From Ferrovibrio sp036381655 (GTDB lineage: Bacteria > Pseudomonadota > Alphaproteobacteria > Ferrovibrionales > Ferrovibrionaceae): 64,000 nucleotides of DNA. The DNA lies in NCBI RefSeq assembly GCF_036381655.1, contig NZ_DASVCJ010000059.1, positions 45,612 through 109,611 on the forward strand, given 5' to 3'. Position numbers and translations under genes: made by a program. This document shows positions 1-8,173 of this stretch, in pieces. The notes under the pieces are model-generated. The model saw nothing but the letters and a program-made list of their open reading frames with translations. It did not search any database and was not told the DNA's origin. Every line of letters starts with the position of its first letter. The first letter of the stretch is position 1.

Positions 1-1
1 C

Positions 2-190
2 GAGGACGAGGTCGGCCTGGCGCAGGCCAGCCATCACCACCATGTCGAGGGCATCGGCACCGGGCATCACCATCACGAGCACGGCCGCGATCATCATCAC
101 GATCATCATCACGGCCACGGGCATGATCACGGCCATCACCCCTATCCCCATGCCGACCATCCGCTCGGCCCGAAGACGTTGGCAGGATGA
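2..190 (+). CDS. C-terminal end of a His-rich protein, probably sirohydrochlorin cobaltochelatase CbiX (partial)
   Basis: The reading frame is open from the window edge to a TGA and gives about 62 residues, roughly 40% of them histidine in runs such as HHHHEHGRDHHHDHHHGHGH, followed by a short tail reading PYPHADHPLGPKTLAG. Its stop overlaps the cobH start (ATGA), so it is the upstream member of the cob operon. Family knowledge: CbiX-type cobaltochelatases often carry a C-terminal histidine-rich metal-binding stretch and sit beside cobH/cbiC. Identification as CbiX is inference, because the catalytic domain lies outside the window. A CobW-type metal chaperone or another cobalt-handling protein is the main alternative. 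Confidence 0.6.
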   Translation, partial: EDEVGLAQASHHHHVEGIGTGHHHHEHGRDHHHDHHHGHGHDHGHHPYPHADHPLGPKTLAG

Positions 191-828
191 GCGGCTTCGA
201 CTATCTGCGCGATCCCGACGCGATCTACCGGCTCTCCTTCGAGATGATCCGCCGCGAGGTGGATCTGTCGCATCTGCCGCCCGGCATCGACGAACTGGCG
301 CTGCGCCTGATCCATGCCAGCGCCATGCCCGAGATCCTGCCCGATCTGGTATGGACACCCGGCCTGCCGCGCGCCGTGCATGACGCCCTGCAGGCCGGCA
401 AGCCGATCCTGAGCGATGTCGACATGGTGGCCTATGGCGTGATCCGCTCGCGGCTGCCGGCCGGCAATGCCGTGCTCAGCTTCCTCAACACGGCGGAAGC
501 GCGCGCCATCGGCCAGGCCAGGCAGATCACCCGCTCGGCCGCCGCGGTCGAGCTGTGGCCGCCGCATCTCGACAATGCCGTGGTGGTGATCGGCAACGCG
601 CCGACGGCGCTGTTCCGCCTGCTGGAGCTGCTGGCGGAGGAAGGCGCGCCGAAGCCGGCCGCGATCCTGGGCTTTCCGGTCGGCTTCGTCGGCGCGGCGG
701 AATCGAAGCAGGCGCTGATCGAGCATGCCGGCGGCATTCCCTTCGCCACGCTGAAAGGCCGGCGCGGCGGCAGCGCCATGGCGGCGGCGGCGATCAACGC
801 GCTGGCGGCCTGGCGGCCCGAAGCATGA
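187..828 (+). CDS. cobH: Precorrin-8X methylmutase CobH/CbiC
   Basis: A 213-residue protein of the usual length for the family. It moves the C11 methyl of precorrin-8X to C12, giving hydrogenobyrinate (or the cobalt form, cobyrinate). The segment LALRLIHASAMPEI places a histidine at residue 43, the position of the catalytic histidine in characterised CobH. Other family signatures are seen: DVDMVAYG, a GNAPTALF loop and GFPVGFVGAAESK near the C-terminus. The start overlaps the preceding stop by ATGA and the next gene follows after 10 bp, so it is translated within the cob operon. Nothing looks damaged. Confidence 0.95.
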   Translation: MSGFDYLRDPDAIYRLSFEMIRREVDLSHLPPGIDELALRLIHASAMPEILPDLVWTPGLPRAVHDALQAGKPILSDVDMVAYGVIRSRLPAGNAVLSFLNTAEARAIGQARQITRSAAAVELWPPHLDNAVVVIGNAPTALFRLLELLAEEGAPKPAAILGFPVGFVGAAESKQALIEHAGGIPFATLKGRRGGSAMAAAAINALAAWRPEA

Positions 829-838
829 GAGGGCCGCG

Positions 839-2038
839 ATGAGCAGGTGGCTCACGATCGTCGGCATCGGCGAGGACGGGCTGGATGGCCTGTCGGCGGC
901 GGCGCGCACCCTGATCGACACGGCGGAGATCCTGATCGGCGGCGCGCGGCATCTGGCTTTCGTGCCCGACAGGCCCGGCCAGACGCGGCTCGCCTGGAGC
1001 AGCCCGTTGATGGCCATGGCCGAGCGGATCGGCGAGCATAAGGGCCGCCGCGTCACCGTGCTGGCGAGCGGCGATCCGATGTGGTGCGGCATCGGCGGCA
1101 CGCTCGGCCGCTTTGTGCCGGCATCCGAGATGCTGATCCTGCCGCATGCCGGCGCGTTCTCCCTGGCGGCGGCGCGCATGGCCTGGAGCCTGGACGAGGT
1201 GGAATGCCTCACGCTGCATGGCCGGCCGCTGGAGCAGCTTGCGCTCTATCTTTATCCCGGCGCGCGGCTTTTGATCCTGAGCGAGAATGGCCGAACCCCG
1301 GCGGCGGTCGCCGCCTTCCTGGCCAGGCGCGGCTTCGCCAGCGCCGAGATCACCGTGCTGGAGCATATGGGCGGACCGCAGGAAAACGTCAAAGCCGGCC
1401 GCGCCGATCCCTGGCCGCATCCCGCTTGCGCCGATCTCAACACGCTTGCCGTGCAGCTTCGCGACGGGCCGGGCCTGAGCCGCCTGCCCGGCCTGGACGA
1501 CGATCTCTATCTGCATGACGGGCAGATCACCAAGCGCGAGGTGCGCGCGGTGACCCTGGCCAAGCTGGCGCCCTGCCCGGGCGATCTGCTCTGGGATGTC
1601 GGCGCCGGCGCCGGTTCGGTCGGCATCGAATGGCTGCGCAGCCATCGCGCCAACCGGGCGATCGCCATCGAGCAGAACGAAAGCCGGCGCAGCAACATCG
1701 CGCAGAATGCGGCGGCGCTGGGCGTGCCGCAGCTCGAAATCAGGGCCGGCAGCGTGCCGGCGGCGCTGGACGGCCTGCCGGCGCCGGACGCCATCTTCAT
1801 CGGCGGCGGCATCCTGACGGATGGCCTGGTCGAGCGCTGCTGGAACGCGCTGAAGCCGGGCGGGCGGCTGGTCGCCAATGTGGTGACGATGGAAGGCGAA
1901 GCGGCCGTCGCGGCGGCGCGGCGCGCCTATGGCGGCGACCTTGCGCGGCTCGGCGTGCAGCGCGCCGAACCAGTCGGCCGCTATCATGGCTGGTACGCGA
2001 TGATGCCGGTCACGCAATGGAACACCGTGAAGGAATGA
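839..2038 (+). CDS. cobL: Precorrin-6Y C5,15-methyltransferase CobL (CbiE-CbiT fusion)
   Basis: A 399-residue bifunctional methyltransferase. The N-terminal half (about residues 1-200) is the CbiE tetrapyrrole methylase that methylates C5, opening with a VGIGEDGLDGLS glycine-rich loop. The C-terminal half is CbiT, which methylates C15 and decarboxylates the C12 acetate side chain; its SAM-binding motif DVGAGAGSVGIEW begins near residue 253. The fused arrangement is the CobL type rather than separate CbiE and CbiT. A GAGAGGG Shine-Dalgarno precedes the ATG, and the gene lies between cobH and cobI in one transcription unit. Confidence 0.95.
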   Translation: MSRWLTIVGIGEDGLDGLSAAARTLIDTAEILIGGARHLAFVPDRPGQTRLAWSSPLMAMAERIGEHKGRRVTVLASGDPMWCGIGGTLGRFVPASEMLILPHAGAFSLAAARMAWSLDEVECLTLHGRPLEQLALYLYPGARLLILSENGRTPAAVAAFLARRGFASAEITVLEHMGGPQENVKAGRADPWPHPACADLNTLAVQLRDGPGLSRLPGLDDDLYLHDGQITKREVRAVTLAKLAPCPGDLLWDVGAGAGSVGIEWLRSHRANRAIAIEQNESRRSNIAQNAAALGVPQLEIRAGSVPAALDGLPAPDAIFIGGGILTDGLVERCWNALKPGGRLVANVVTMEGEAAVAAARRAYGGDLARLGVQRAEPVGRYHGWYAMMPVTQWNTVKE

Positions 2039-2045
2039 GTCCGGT

Positions 2046-2765
2046 ATGAGCGGAAAAGTCTTCGGCCTCGGCATCGGCCCCGGCGATCCCGAGCTGATCA
2101 CGGTGAAGGCGCTGCGCCTGTTGCGCGCGGCGCAGATCGTCGCCTATCCCGCGCCCGAAGAGGGCGAAAGCCTGGCGCGCGGCATCGTGGCGCCGCATCT
2201 GCCCGGCGGGCAGATCGAGATCGCCATCCGCATGCCGCTGGCCGCCGAGCGCTTTCCCGCCCAGGCGGTCTACGACAAAGCGGCCGCCGAACTGGGCGCG
2301 CATCTCGATGCCGGCCGCGACGTCGCCGTGCTCTGCGAGGGCGATCCGTTCTTCTACGGCTCGTTCATGTATCTGTTCGGCCGCATGGCGGAACGCTACC
2401 CGGTCGAGGTGGTGCCCGGCGTCTCCTCGCTGACCGCCTGCGCCGCCGCGCTGGGCCATCCTCTGGCGGCGCGCAACGACGTGCTGAGCGTCATCCCGGC
2501 GCCGCTGGACAACGACGCCATCGCGGCGCGCCTGGCGGCGAGCGACGCCGCCGCCATATTGAAGCTCGGCCGCCACGGCCCGCGCATCGTCGGCCTGCTC
2601 AAGCGGCTCGGCCTCGCCGGCCGCGCGCATTACATCGAACGCGCCACCATGGCGACGCAGCGCATCCTGCCGCTGGAACAGGTGACGCCGGAAAGCATTC
2701 CCTATTTCGCCATGATCCTGATCCACAAGCAGGGCGAAGCCCATTTCAGGGAGCCGGCGCGATGA
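2046..2765 (+). CDS. cobI: Precorrin-2 C20-methyltransferase CobI/CbiL
   Basis: A 239-residue SAM-dependent tetrapyrrole methylase that adds the C20 methyl to precorrin-2 or cobalt-precorrin-2. The N-terminal GLGIGPGDPELITVKALRLL segment and the internal CEGDPFFYGSF and VEVVPGVSSLTACAAALG loops are diagnostic of CobI/CbiL. It begins 7 bp after the cobL stop, and its TGA overlaps the next ATG (ATGA). Whether the substrate carries cobalt cannot be read from this protein; the neighbouring cbiD and cbiG functions suggest that it does. Confidence 0.94.
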   Translation: MSGKVFGLGIGPGDPELITVKALRLLRAAQIVAYPAPEEGESLARGIVAPHLPGGQIEIAIRMPLAAERFPAQAVYDKAAAELGAHLDAGRDVAVLCEGDPFFYGSFMYLFGRMAERYPVEVVPGVSSLTACAAALGHPLAARNDVLSVIPAPLDNDAIAARLAASDAAAILKLGRHGPRIVGLLKRLGLAGRAHYIERATMATQRILPLEQVTPESIPYFAMILIHKQGEAHFREPAR

Positions 2766-4564
2766 ACGGAAAGCCCGCTCTCGTCCTGCTCACGCCGCAG
2801 GCGCGGCCGGCGGCGCAATTGCTGATGCAGGCCTTCCCGGCCTGGGAGGCCTATGCGCCCGACGATGCCGCCCTGCCGCATGCCCTGCCGCTCGGCAAGG
2901 CGGCCGACACCATCGCCGTGCTGTTCGGGCAGGGCCGGCCGGTGATCGGGCTATGCGCCGCCGGAATTCTCATCCGCGCGGTGGCGCCGCTGCTCGCCGA
3001 TAAGACGCGCGAGCCGCCGCTGATCGCCGTCGCGCAGGACGGCTCCAGCGTCGTTCCGCTGCTCGGCGGCCATCACGGCGCCAATCTGCTGGCGCGGCGC
3101 ATCGCCCATCTGCTGCAGGGCCATGCCGCCATCACCACCGCCGGCGATCTCGCCTTCGGCCTCGGCATGGACGAGCCGCCAAAGGGCTATGCGCTGGCCA
3201 ATCCGGAGGATGCCAAGGCCTTCATGGCGGCCCTGCTGCGCGGCGGCAAGGTCAGACTGGACGGCGACGCGCCCTGGCTGGAGCGCAGCAACCTGCCCTT
3301 CGATCAGGAGAAGGGCGCGCTGCGCATCGCGGTGACGCACAGGGCCGAAGAGGGCGGCGCGGCGAAGCTGGTCTACCATCCGCGCGTCCTGAGCATCGGC
3401 GTCGGCTGCGAGCGCGGCACCTCGCCGGTCGAGCTGATCCGCCTGGTGCAGACCACGCTCGACGCGCATGGCCTGGCGCGCGAGGCGATCGCCGGCCTGT
3501 ATTCGCTCGATCTGAAATCCGACGAGCCGGCGATGCAGGAACTGGCGCGCTGGCTGGACGTGCCGATCCGCTTCTTCGATGCGCAGAGCCTGGAACGCGA
3601 AACGCCGCGGCTGGCCAATCCCTCCGCGACGGTCTTCGCCGAGGTCGGCTGCCATGGCGTCGCCGAGGCCGCCGCGCTCGCCGCCGCCGGGCCGCAGGCG
3701 CGGCTGATCGTGCCGAAGGTGAAGGCGCAGCGCGCGACCTGCGCCATCGCCCTGGCGCCGGCGCCCTTCGACGGCGCGGCCTGCGGCCTGCCGCGCGGCG
3801 CGCTGCATGTCGTCGGCACCGGGCCGGGCGATGCCGGCCGGCTGACGCCGGAAGCGCGCGCGGCGCTGAGCGAGGCGAGCGACTGGGTCGGCTATGGCCT
3901 GTATCTCGATCTCTATCCCGAACTGGCCGGCGGCAAGAGCCTGCACCGCTTCGAACTGGGCCAGGAGGAGCAGCGCGTGCGCGCCGCGCTCGATCTGGCC
4001 GCAGGGGGCCGGCGCGTGGCGCTGGTCTGCTCGGGCGATCCCGGCATCTATGCGATGGCAACCCTGGTCTTCGAGCTTCTGCAGGCCGAGCCGGCGCGCC
4101 GGGACTGGCAGCGCATCGCCATCGAGGTGCTGCCCGGCGTCTCCGCCATGCAGGCGGCGGCGGCGAAATCCGGCGCGCCGCTGGGCCACGATTTCTGCGC
4201 CATTTCGCTGTCCGACCTGCTGACGCCGCTGGACATGATCCTGCAGCGCGTGCAGGCGGCGGCGCAGGGCGATTTCGTCGTCGCCTTCTACAATCCGGTC
4301 TCGCAGCGCCGCAAGGAACAGCTGGCAATGGCGCGCGACATCCTGCTGCAGCATCGCGCGGCCGGAACGCCGGTGGTGCTGGCGCGCAATCTGGGCCGCG
4401 AGGGCGAGCGCATCGCGCTGACCACGCTGGGCGAACTCGATGTCGGGAAGGTCGACATGCTGACCGTGGTGCTGGTCGGCAGCAATGCAAGCCGCGCGCT
4501 GGAACTGCCCAATGGCCGCCGCTTCGTCTATACGCCGCGCGGCTACGAGAAGAAGCGCCAATGA
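2762..4564 (+). CDS. cobJ: CbiG-CobJ fusion: cobalt-precorrin-5A hydrolase joined to precorrin-3B C17-methyltransferase
   Basis: A 600-residue two-domain protein. Residues 1 to about 340 resemble CbiG, the enzyme that opens the delta-lactone and releases the two-carbon fragment in the anaerobic pathway; visible are LCAAGILIRAVAPLL, LLGGHHGANLLARRIA and the C-terminal-domain segment GVGCERGTSPVEL. From about residue 347 a CobJ/CbiH methylase starts (VVGTGPGDAGRLTPEARAAL, then CSGDPGIYAMA and EVLPGVSAMQAAAAKSGAPL), which methylates C17 with ring contraction. The joined order matches fusions known in alphaproteobacteria. Placing both steps of ring contraction and fragment release in one chain is the notable feature. 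Confidence 0.93.
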   Translation: MNGKPALVLLTPQARPAAQLLMQAFPAWEAYAPDDAALPHALPLGKAADTIAVLFGQGRPVIGLCAAGILIRAVAPLLADKTREPPLIAVAQDGSSVVPLLGGHHGANLLARRIAHLLQGHAAITTAGDLAFGLGMDEPPKGYALANPEDAKAFMAALLRGGKVRLDGDAPWLERSNLPFDQEKGALRIAVTHRAEEGGAAKLVYHPRVLSIGVGCERGTSPVELIRLVQTTLDAHGLAREAIAGLYSLDLKSDEPAMQELARWLDVPIRFFDAQSLERETPRLANPSATVFAEVGCHGVAEAAALAAAGPQARLIVPKVKAQRATCAIALAPAPFDGAACGLPRGALHVVGTGPGDAGRLTPEARAALSEASDWVGYGLYLDLYPELAGGKSLHRFELGQEEQRVRAALDLAAGGRRVALVCSGDPGIYAMATLVFELLQAEPARRDWQRIAIEVLPGVSAMQAAAAKSGAPLGHDFCAISLSDLLTPLDMILQRVQAAAQGDFVVAFYNPVSQRRKEQLAMARDILLQHRAAGTPVVLARNLGREGERIALTTLGELDVGKVDMLTVVLVGSNASRALELPNGRRFVYTPRGYEKKRQ

Positions 4565-4577
4565 GCGGCGGCAGCCC

Positions 4578-5360
4578 ATGACGGTTCATTTCATCGGCGC
4601 CGGGCCGGGCGCGCCGGACCTGATCACCCTGCGCGGCGCCGAACTGATCCGGCGCTGTCCGGTCTGCCTCTATGCCGGCTCGCTGGTGCCGCAGGAGGTG
4701 GTCGCGCTGGCGCCGCCGGATGCCCGCGTGATCGACACCGCGCCGCTCAACCTCGACGAGATCATGGCCGGGATCCAGGCGGCGCATGCGCAAGGCCTCG
4801 ACGTCGCCCGCGTGCATTCGGGCGATCCCTCGCTCTACGGCGCCATCGCCGAGCAGATCCGGCGGCTCAAGGCGCTCGGCATTCCCTACACGATCACGCC
4901 GGGTGTGCCGGCCTTCGCCGCCGCCGCCGCCGCCCTGCAGACCGAGCTGACCCTGCCGGAGATCGCGCAATCCGTTGTGCTGACGCGGACGGCGATGAAA
5001 TCCTCCGACATGCCGCCGGGCGAGACGCTGGAGAATTTCGCCCGCACCGGCGCGACCCTGGCGATTCACCTCTCCATCCGCAATATCCGCCATGTGGTGG
5101 CGGCGCTGACGCCGCATTACGGCGCCGATTGCCCGGTCGCCGTGGTGGTGCGCGCAAGCTGGCCGGACCAGCAAATCATCCGCGGCGCGCTGCACGACAT
5201 CGCCGCCCAGGTGCGGGCGGCGAAGATCACGCGCACGGCGCTGATCCTGGTCGGCCGCGTGCTGGCCGAGGACGCCGCGTTCCGCGACAGCGCGCTGTAC
5301 GATCCGCAGCATGTGCATGTGCTGCGGCCGGGCAGGAAGGCGAAGAAGGCAAAATCCTGA
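4578..5360 (+). CDS. cobM: Precorrin-4 C11-methyltransferase CobM/CbiF
   Basis: A 260-residue methylase that adds the C11 methyl. The ATG at 4578 is chosen because it gives the canonical N-terminus MTVHFIGAGPGAPDLITLRG; the frame is open further upstream but that extension runs over the cobJ end. Internal motifs RVHSGDPSLYGAI, TPGVPAFAAAAAAL and the LTRTAMKSSDMPPGE region are typical of CobM. The C-terminus is lysine-rich (GRKAKKAKS). It is the last gene of the plus-strand run; the next two cobalamin genes are on the other strand and convergent with it. Confidence 0.94.
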   Translation: MTVHFIGAGPGAPDLITLRGAELIRRCPVCLYAGSLVPQEVVALAPPDARVIDTAPLNLDEIMAGIQAAHAQGLDVARVHSGDPSLYGAIAEQIRRLKALGIPYTITPGVPAFAAAAAALQTELTLPEIAQSVVLTRTAMKSSDMPPGETLENFARTGATLAIHLSIRNIRHVVAALTPHYGADCPVAVVVRASWPDQQIIRGALHDIAAQVRAAKITRTALILVGRVLAEDAAFRDSALYDPQHVHVLRPGRKAKKAKS

Positions 5361-5394
5361 TCGCTCATTCCCGCGTCAGCGGCGAACGCAACCT

Positions 5395-6183
5395 CTACAC
5401 CGCGTTGATATTGATCCAGGCGAGCGCGGCGCCGACCGAATCGAGCACCTCGCCCGGCGGCAGCGGCGGCCGTTCGATCATCAGCACCGGCAGGCGCAAT
5501 TCGGCGGCGGCGGCGATCTTGCCGGCGGCGCCGCCGGAATTCTTGGTCACCAGCAGATCGATGCCGTGCTTCTGCATCAGTTCCTTCTCGGCCTCCGGCG
5601 CGAACGGTCCGCGGCCGAGCACGAGCTCGCCGGGCGGCAGCGGCACGCCGCCATCGTCCGGCGGATCGATCATGCGGCTAAGGAACCATTTGGCGCCGCC
5701 GTTGCGCGCCGCGCCGTCCGCTATGGCCTGGCCGAGCGGAACGAACGCGCCGATCTCCTGGCGGCCGAGCGTGAGGAAGATGCGCTGCGCCGGATGGAAG
5801 CGCAGGAAGATCGCCGCCGCGGTGACGCTCGGCATCATGGTCCAGCGATCGCCCGGCGAGGGCGCCCAAGGCGGCCGCACCAGCTTGGCGCGCGGAATGC
5901 TGGTTTCGGCGCAGGCGCGATAGGCGTTGTTCGCCATCTGCGCCGCAAAGGGATGCGTCGCGTCCAGCACCAGATCGATCGCCTCGTTGATCAGAAAGGT
6001 CGTCAGCCCCGGCACGCCGCCGAAGCCGCCGACGCGCACCCGGCCGGGCGGCAGCACCGGATCGCCGGTGCGGCCGGCCAGCGAGGAAATGCACTCGACG
6101 CGGCCATGGCCGTCCAGCTCGCGCGCCAGCCGCAGCGCCTCGCCGGTGCCGCCGAGCAGCAGAAGTTTGCGTTTCCTAGCCAT
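5395..6183 (-). CDS. cobK: Precorrin-6A reductase CobK/CbiJ
   Basis: A 262-residue NAD(P)H-dependent reductase that reduces the macrocycle of precorrin-6A. The N-terminal nucleotide-binding loop reads LLLLGGTGEALRLARELD (GGTGEA at residues 11-16). The family segment DLVLDATHPFAAQMANNAYRA and a VTKNSGGAAGKIAAA motif near the C-terminus are present. Its ATG overlaps the end of cbiD by 8 bp, so the two minus-strand genes are translationally coupled. Length is as expected for CobK. Confidence 0.94.
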   Translation of the reverse strand: MARKRKLLLLGGTGEALRLARELDGHGRVECISSLAGRTGDPVLPPGRVRVGGFGGVPGLTTFLINEAIDLVLDATHPFAAQMANNAYRACAETSIPRAKLVRPPWAPSPGDRWTMMPSVTAAAIFLRFHPAQRIFLTLGRQEIGAFVPLGQAIADGAARNGGAKWFLSRMIDPPDDGGVPLPPGELVLGRGPFAPEAEKELMQKHGIDLLVTKNSGGAAGKIAAAAELRLPVLMIERPPLPPGEVLDSVGAALAWININAV

Positions 6184-7309
6184 TTTCGCCTTCCGTGTCG
6201 CAGCGGCCTACGATATGGCCCGCCCGGTCGATGGCGACAACGTCGATGGCGATTTGCGCCGGCGCGGCGATGGCGCGCGCGGTGCGGGCGGCCCTGGCCG
6301 CGACATGATCGCCGAGCGGCAGGCCGGCGGCCTGCGCCAGTTCCAGCACCTCCAGCGCGGTATTGGCCTTATACGCCCGCTGCAGCAGCGCGGCATCGGC
6401 GCCCAGTTCGCCCAGCCAGGCGGCCAGCTCCCCGCGATCCACCTGGCTGCGGCCGGAATGCAGGTCCATCTGGCCCTGCGCCAGCTTGACCAGCTTGGCG
6501 AAGCCGCCGCCGATGGTCAGCCGCGGCACCGGATGCCGGCGCAGATATTTCAGCAGCGCGCCGGCGAAATCGCCCATGTCGAGCAGGGCCAGCTCGGGCA
6601 GGCCATGCAGCTTCTGCACGACGGCTTCCGAGGTCGAGCCGGTGCAGCCGGCGACATGCGTCAATCCGGCGGCGCGGGCGACATCGACGCCGCGATGGAT
6701 CGAATGGATCCAGGCCGAGCAGGAAAACGGCACGACGATGCCGGTGGTTCCCAGGATGCTGAGGCCGCCGAGGATGCCGAGCCGGGGATTCCAGGTCCGC
6801 TTCGCCAGTTCCGCGCCGTTCGCCACGCCGATCTCGATCTCGACATCGCCGGGATCGCGATGCACCGCCGCCAGCTCGCCGACCACGGCGCGCATCATCT
6901 GGCGCGGCACCGGATTGATCGCCGGCTCGCCCGGCGGCAGCGGCAGGCCGGCGCGGGTGACGATGCCAACGCCTTCGCCCGCCCGGAACACCACGCCGGC
7001 GCCCGCCGGCGCGCGGCGCACGCGGCTCGTGATCAGCGCCTGATGCGTCACGTCCGGATCGTCGCCGGCATCCTTGACGATGCCGGCCTCGGCCCAGGCG
7101 CCGCGCTCGTCCTCGCCGCGGCGCTCGACGGCCAGCGCGAAGCTCGGCTGCTCGCCCTTGGGCAGCGTGATCTGCACCGGATCGGGAAAATCGCCGGTCA
7201 GCAGCGCCGCATAGGCGGCCTTGGTGGCGGCGGTGGCGCAGGCGCCGGTGGTCCAGCCGCGCCGCAGCGCGCCCAGCGGCGGCGTCATCTCGACAGAGCT
7301 TTGTGACAT
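6176..7309 (-). CDS. cbiD: Cobalt-precorrin-5B C1-methyltransferase CbiD
   Basis: A 377-residue protein. The start at 7309 (MSQSSVEMT) is preferred, because an upstream extension would overlap the divergent cobA gene. The hallmark LRRGWTTGACATAATKAAY lies near the N-terminus, followed by WNPRLGILGGLSILGTTGIV and GCTGSTSEA. CbiD methylates C1 in the oxygen-independent pathway; the aerobic pathway uses CobF instead, so this gene indicates the anaerobic-type branch. Only 45 bp separate it from the divergent cobA start, so both promoters must be packed into or overlap that gap. Confidence 0.94.
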   Translation of the reverse strand: MSQSSVEMTPPLGALRRGWTTGACATAATKAAYAALLTGDFPDPVQITLPKGEQPSFALAVERRGEDERGAWAEAGIVKDAGDDPDVTHQALITSRVRRAPAGAGVVFRAGEGVGIVTRAGLPLPPGEPAINPVPRQMMRAVVGELAAVHRDPGDVEIEIGVANGAELAKRTWNPRLGILGGLSILGTTGIVVPFSCSAWIHSIHRGVDVARAAGLTHVAGCTGSTSEAVVQKLHGLPELALLDMGDFAGALLKYLRRHPVPRLTIGGGFAKLVKLAQGQMDLHSGRSQVDRGELAAWLGELGADAALLQRAYKANTALEVLELAQAAGLPLGDHVAARAARTARAIAAPAQIAIDVVAIDRAGHIVGRCDTEGENG

Positions 7310-7354
7310 GGCCGGGAAGTATACACGTTGGGCCCTGCGGTGTACCTTGCCGAT

Positions 7355-8173
7355 ATGCAGCTTCCTTCGCTCGACATGCCGTCCTTTCCGCCCGGCTGGG
7401 TCTGGCTGGTCGGCGCCGGGCCCGGCGATCCGGGACTTTTGACCCTGCATGCGGTGAACGCCCTGAATCAGGCCGACGCCGTGATCTACGACGCGCTGGT
7501 CGGCGAGGAGATCCTGCGCTGCGCGCCGCAGGGCGCCGTGCTGGAATATGCCGGCAAGCGCGGCGGCAAGCCCTCGCCGAAGCAGCGCGACATCTCGCTG
7601 CGGCTGATCGAGCTGGCGCGCCAGGGCAAGCGCGTGCTGCGGCTCAAGGGCGGCGATCCCTTCGTCTTCGGCCGCGGCGCCGAGGAGGCGCTGGCGCTGC
7701 GCGAGGCGGGCATTCCCTTCCGCGTCATCCCGGGCATTTCCGCCGGCATCGGCGGGCTGGCCTATGCCGGCATTCCGCTCACCCATCGCGACACCAATTC
7801 CTGCGTGACCTTCCTGACCGGCCATAACGCCAGCGGCGAGGTGCCGGAAAGCCTCGACTGGGAGGCGATGGTGCGCGCCTCGCCGGTGCTGGTCATCTAC
7901 ATGGCGATCAAGCATCTCGACCGGCTGGTCGCCAAGCTGCGCCATGCCGGCCTGAGCGACGAGCGCCCGGCCGCCCTCGTCTCGCACGCCACGTTACCCG
8001 GCATGCGCGTGCTGACCACGACGCTGGGCCGCGCCGCCGACGATGCCAGGGCCGCCGGCATCGAGCCGCCGGCGCTGTTCGTGATCGGCGAGGTCGTGGC
8101 GCTGCGCGCGGCGATCGGCGCCGGCGATCCGTCGGCACAGCCTTCACCGGCATCATGTCTGGCAACGGGGTGA
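7355..8173 (+). CDS. cobA: Uroporphyrinogen-III C-methyltransferase (SUMT)
   Basis: A 272-residue enzyme that adds methyls at C2 and C7 of uroporphyrinogen III, giving precorrin-2, the entry point to corrins and siroheme. Visible are LVGAGPGDPGLLTLHAVNAL, YDALVGEEIL, LRLKGGDPFVFGRGAEEA and VIPGISAGIGGLAYAGIPLT. The ATG at 7355 is chosen; a TTG at 7328 would add nine residues and lie closer to the cbiD start. It is a stand-alone SUMT, not the CysG trifunctional form. The end overlaps the cobB start by 19 bp. Confidence 0.95.
   Translation: MQLPSLDMPSFPPGWVWLVGAGPGDPGLLTLHAVNALNQADAVIYDALVGEEILRCAPQGAVLEYAGKRGGKPSPKQRDISLRLIELARQGKRVLRLKGGDPFVFGRGAEEALALREAGIPFRVIPGISAGIGGLAYAGIPLTHRDTNSCVTFLTGHNASGEVPESLDWEAMVRASPVLVIYMAIKHLDRLVAKLRHAGLSDERPAALVSHATLPGMRVLTTTLGRAADDARAAGIEPPALFVIGEVVALRAAIGAGDPSAQPSPASCLATG

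Noticed and set aside
142..1212. Long open frames antiparallel to the cob genes and most other genes
   Set aside because: High GC leaves long open shadow frames; they are Arg/Gly/His-rich, lack motifs and oppose genes with clear family signatures.
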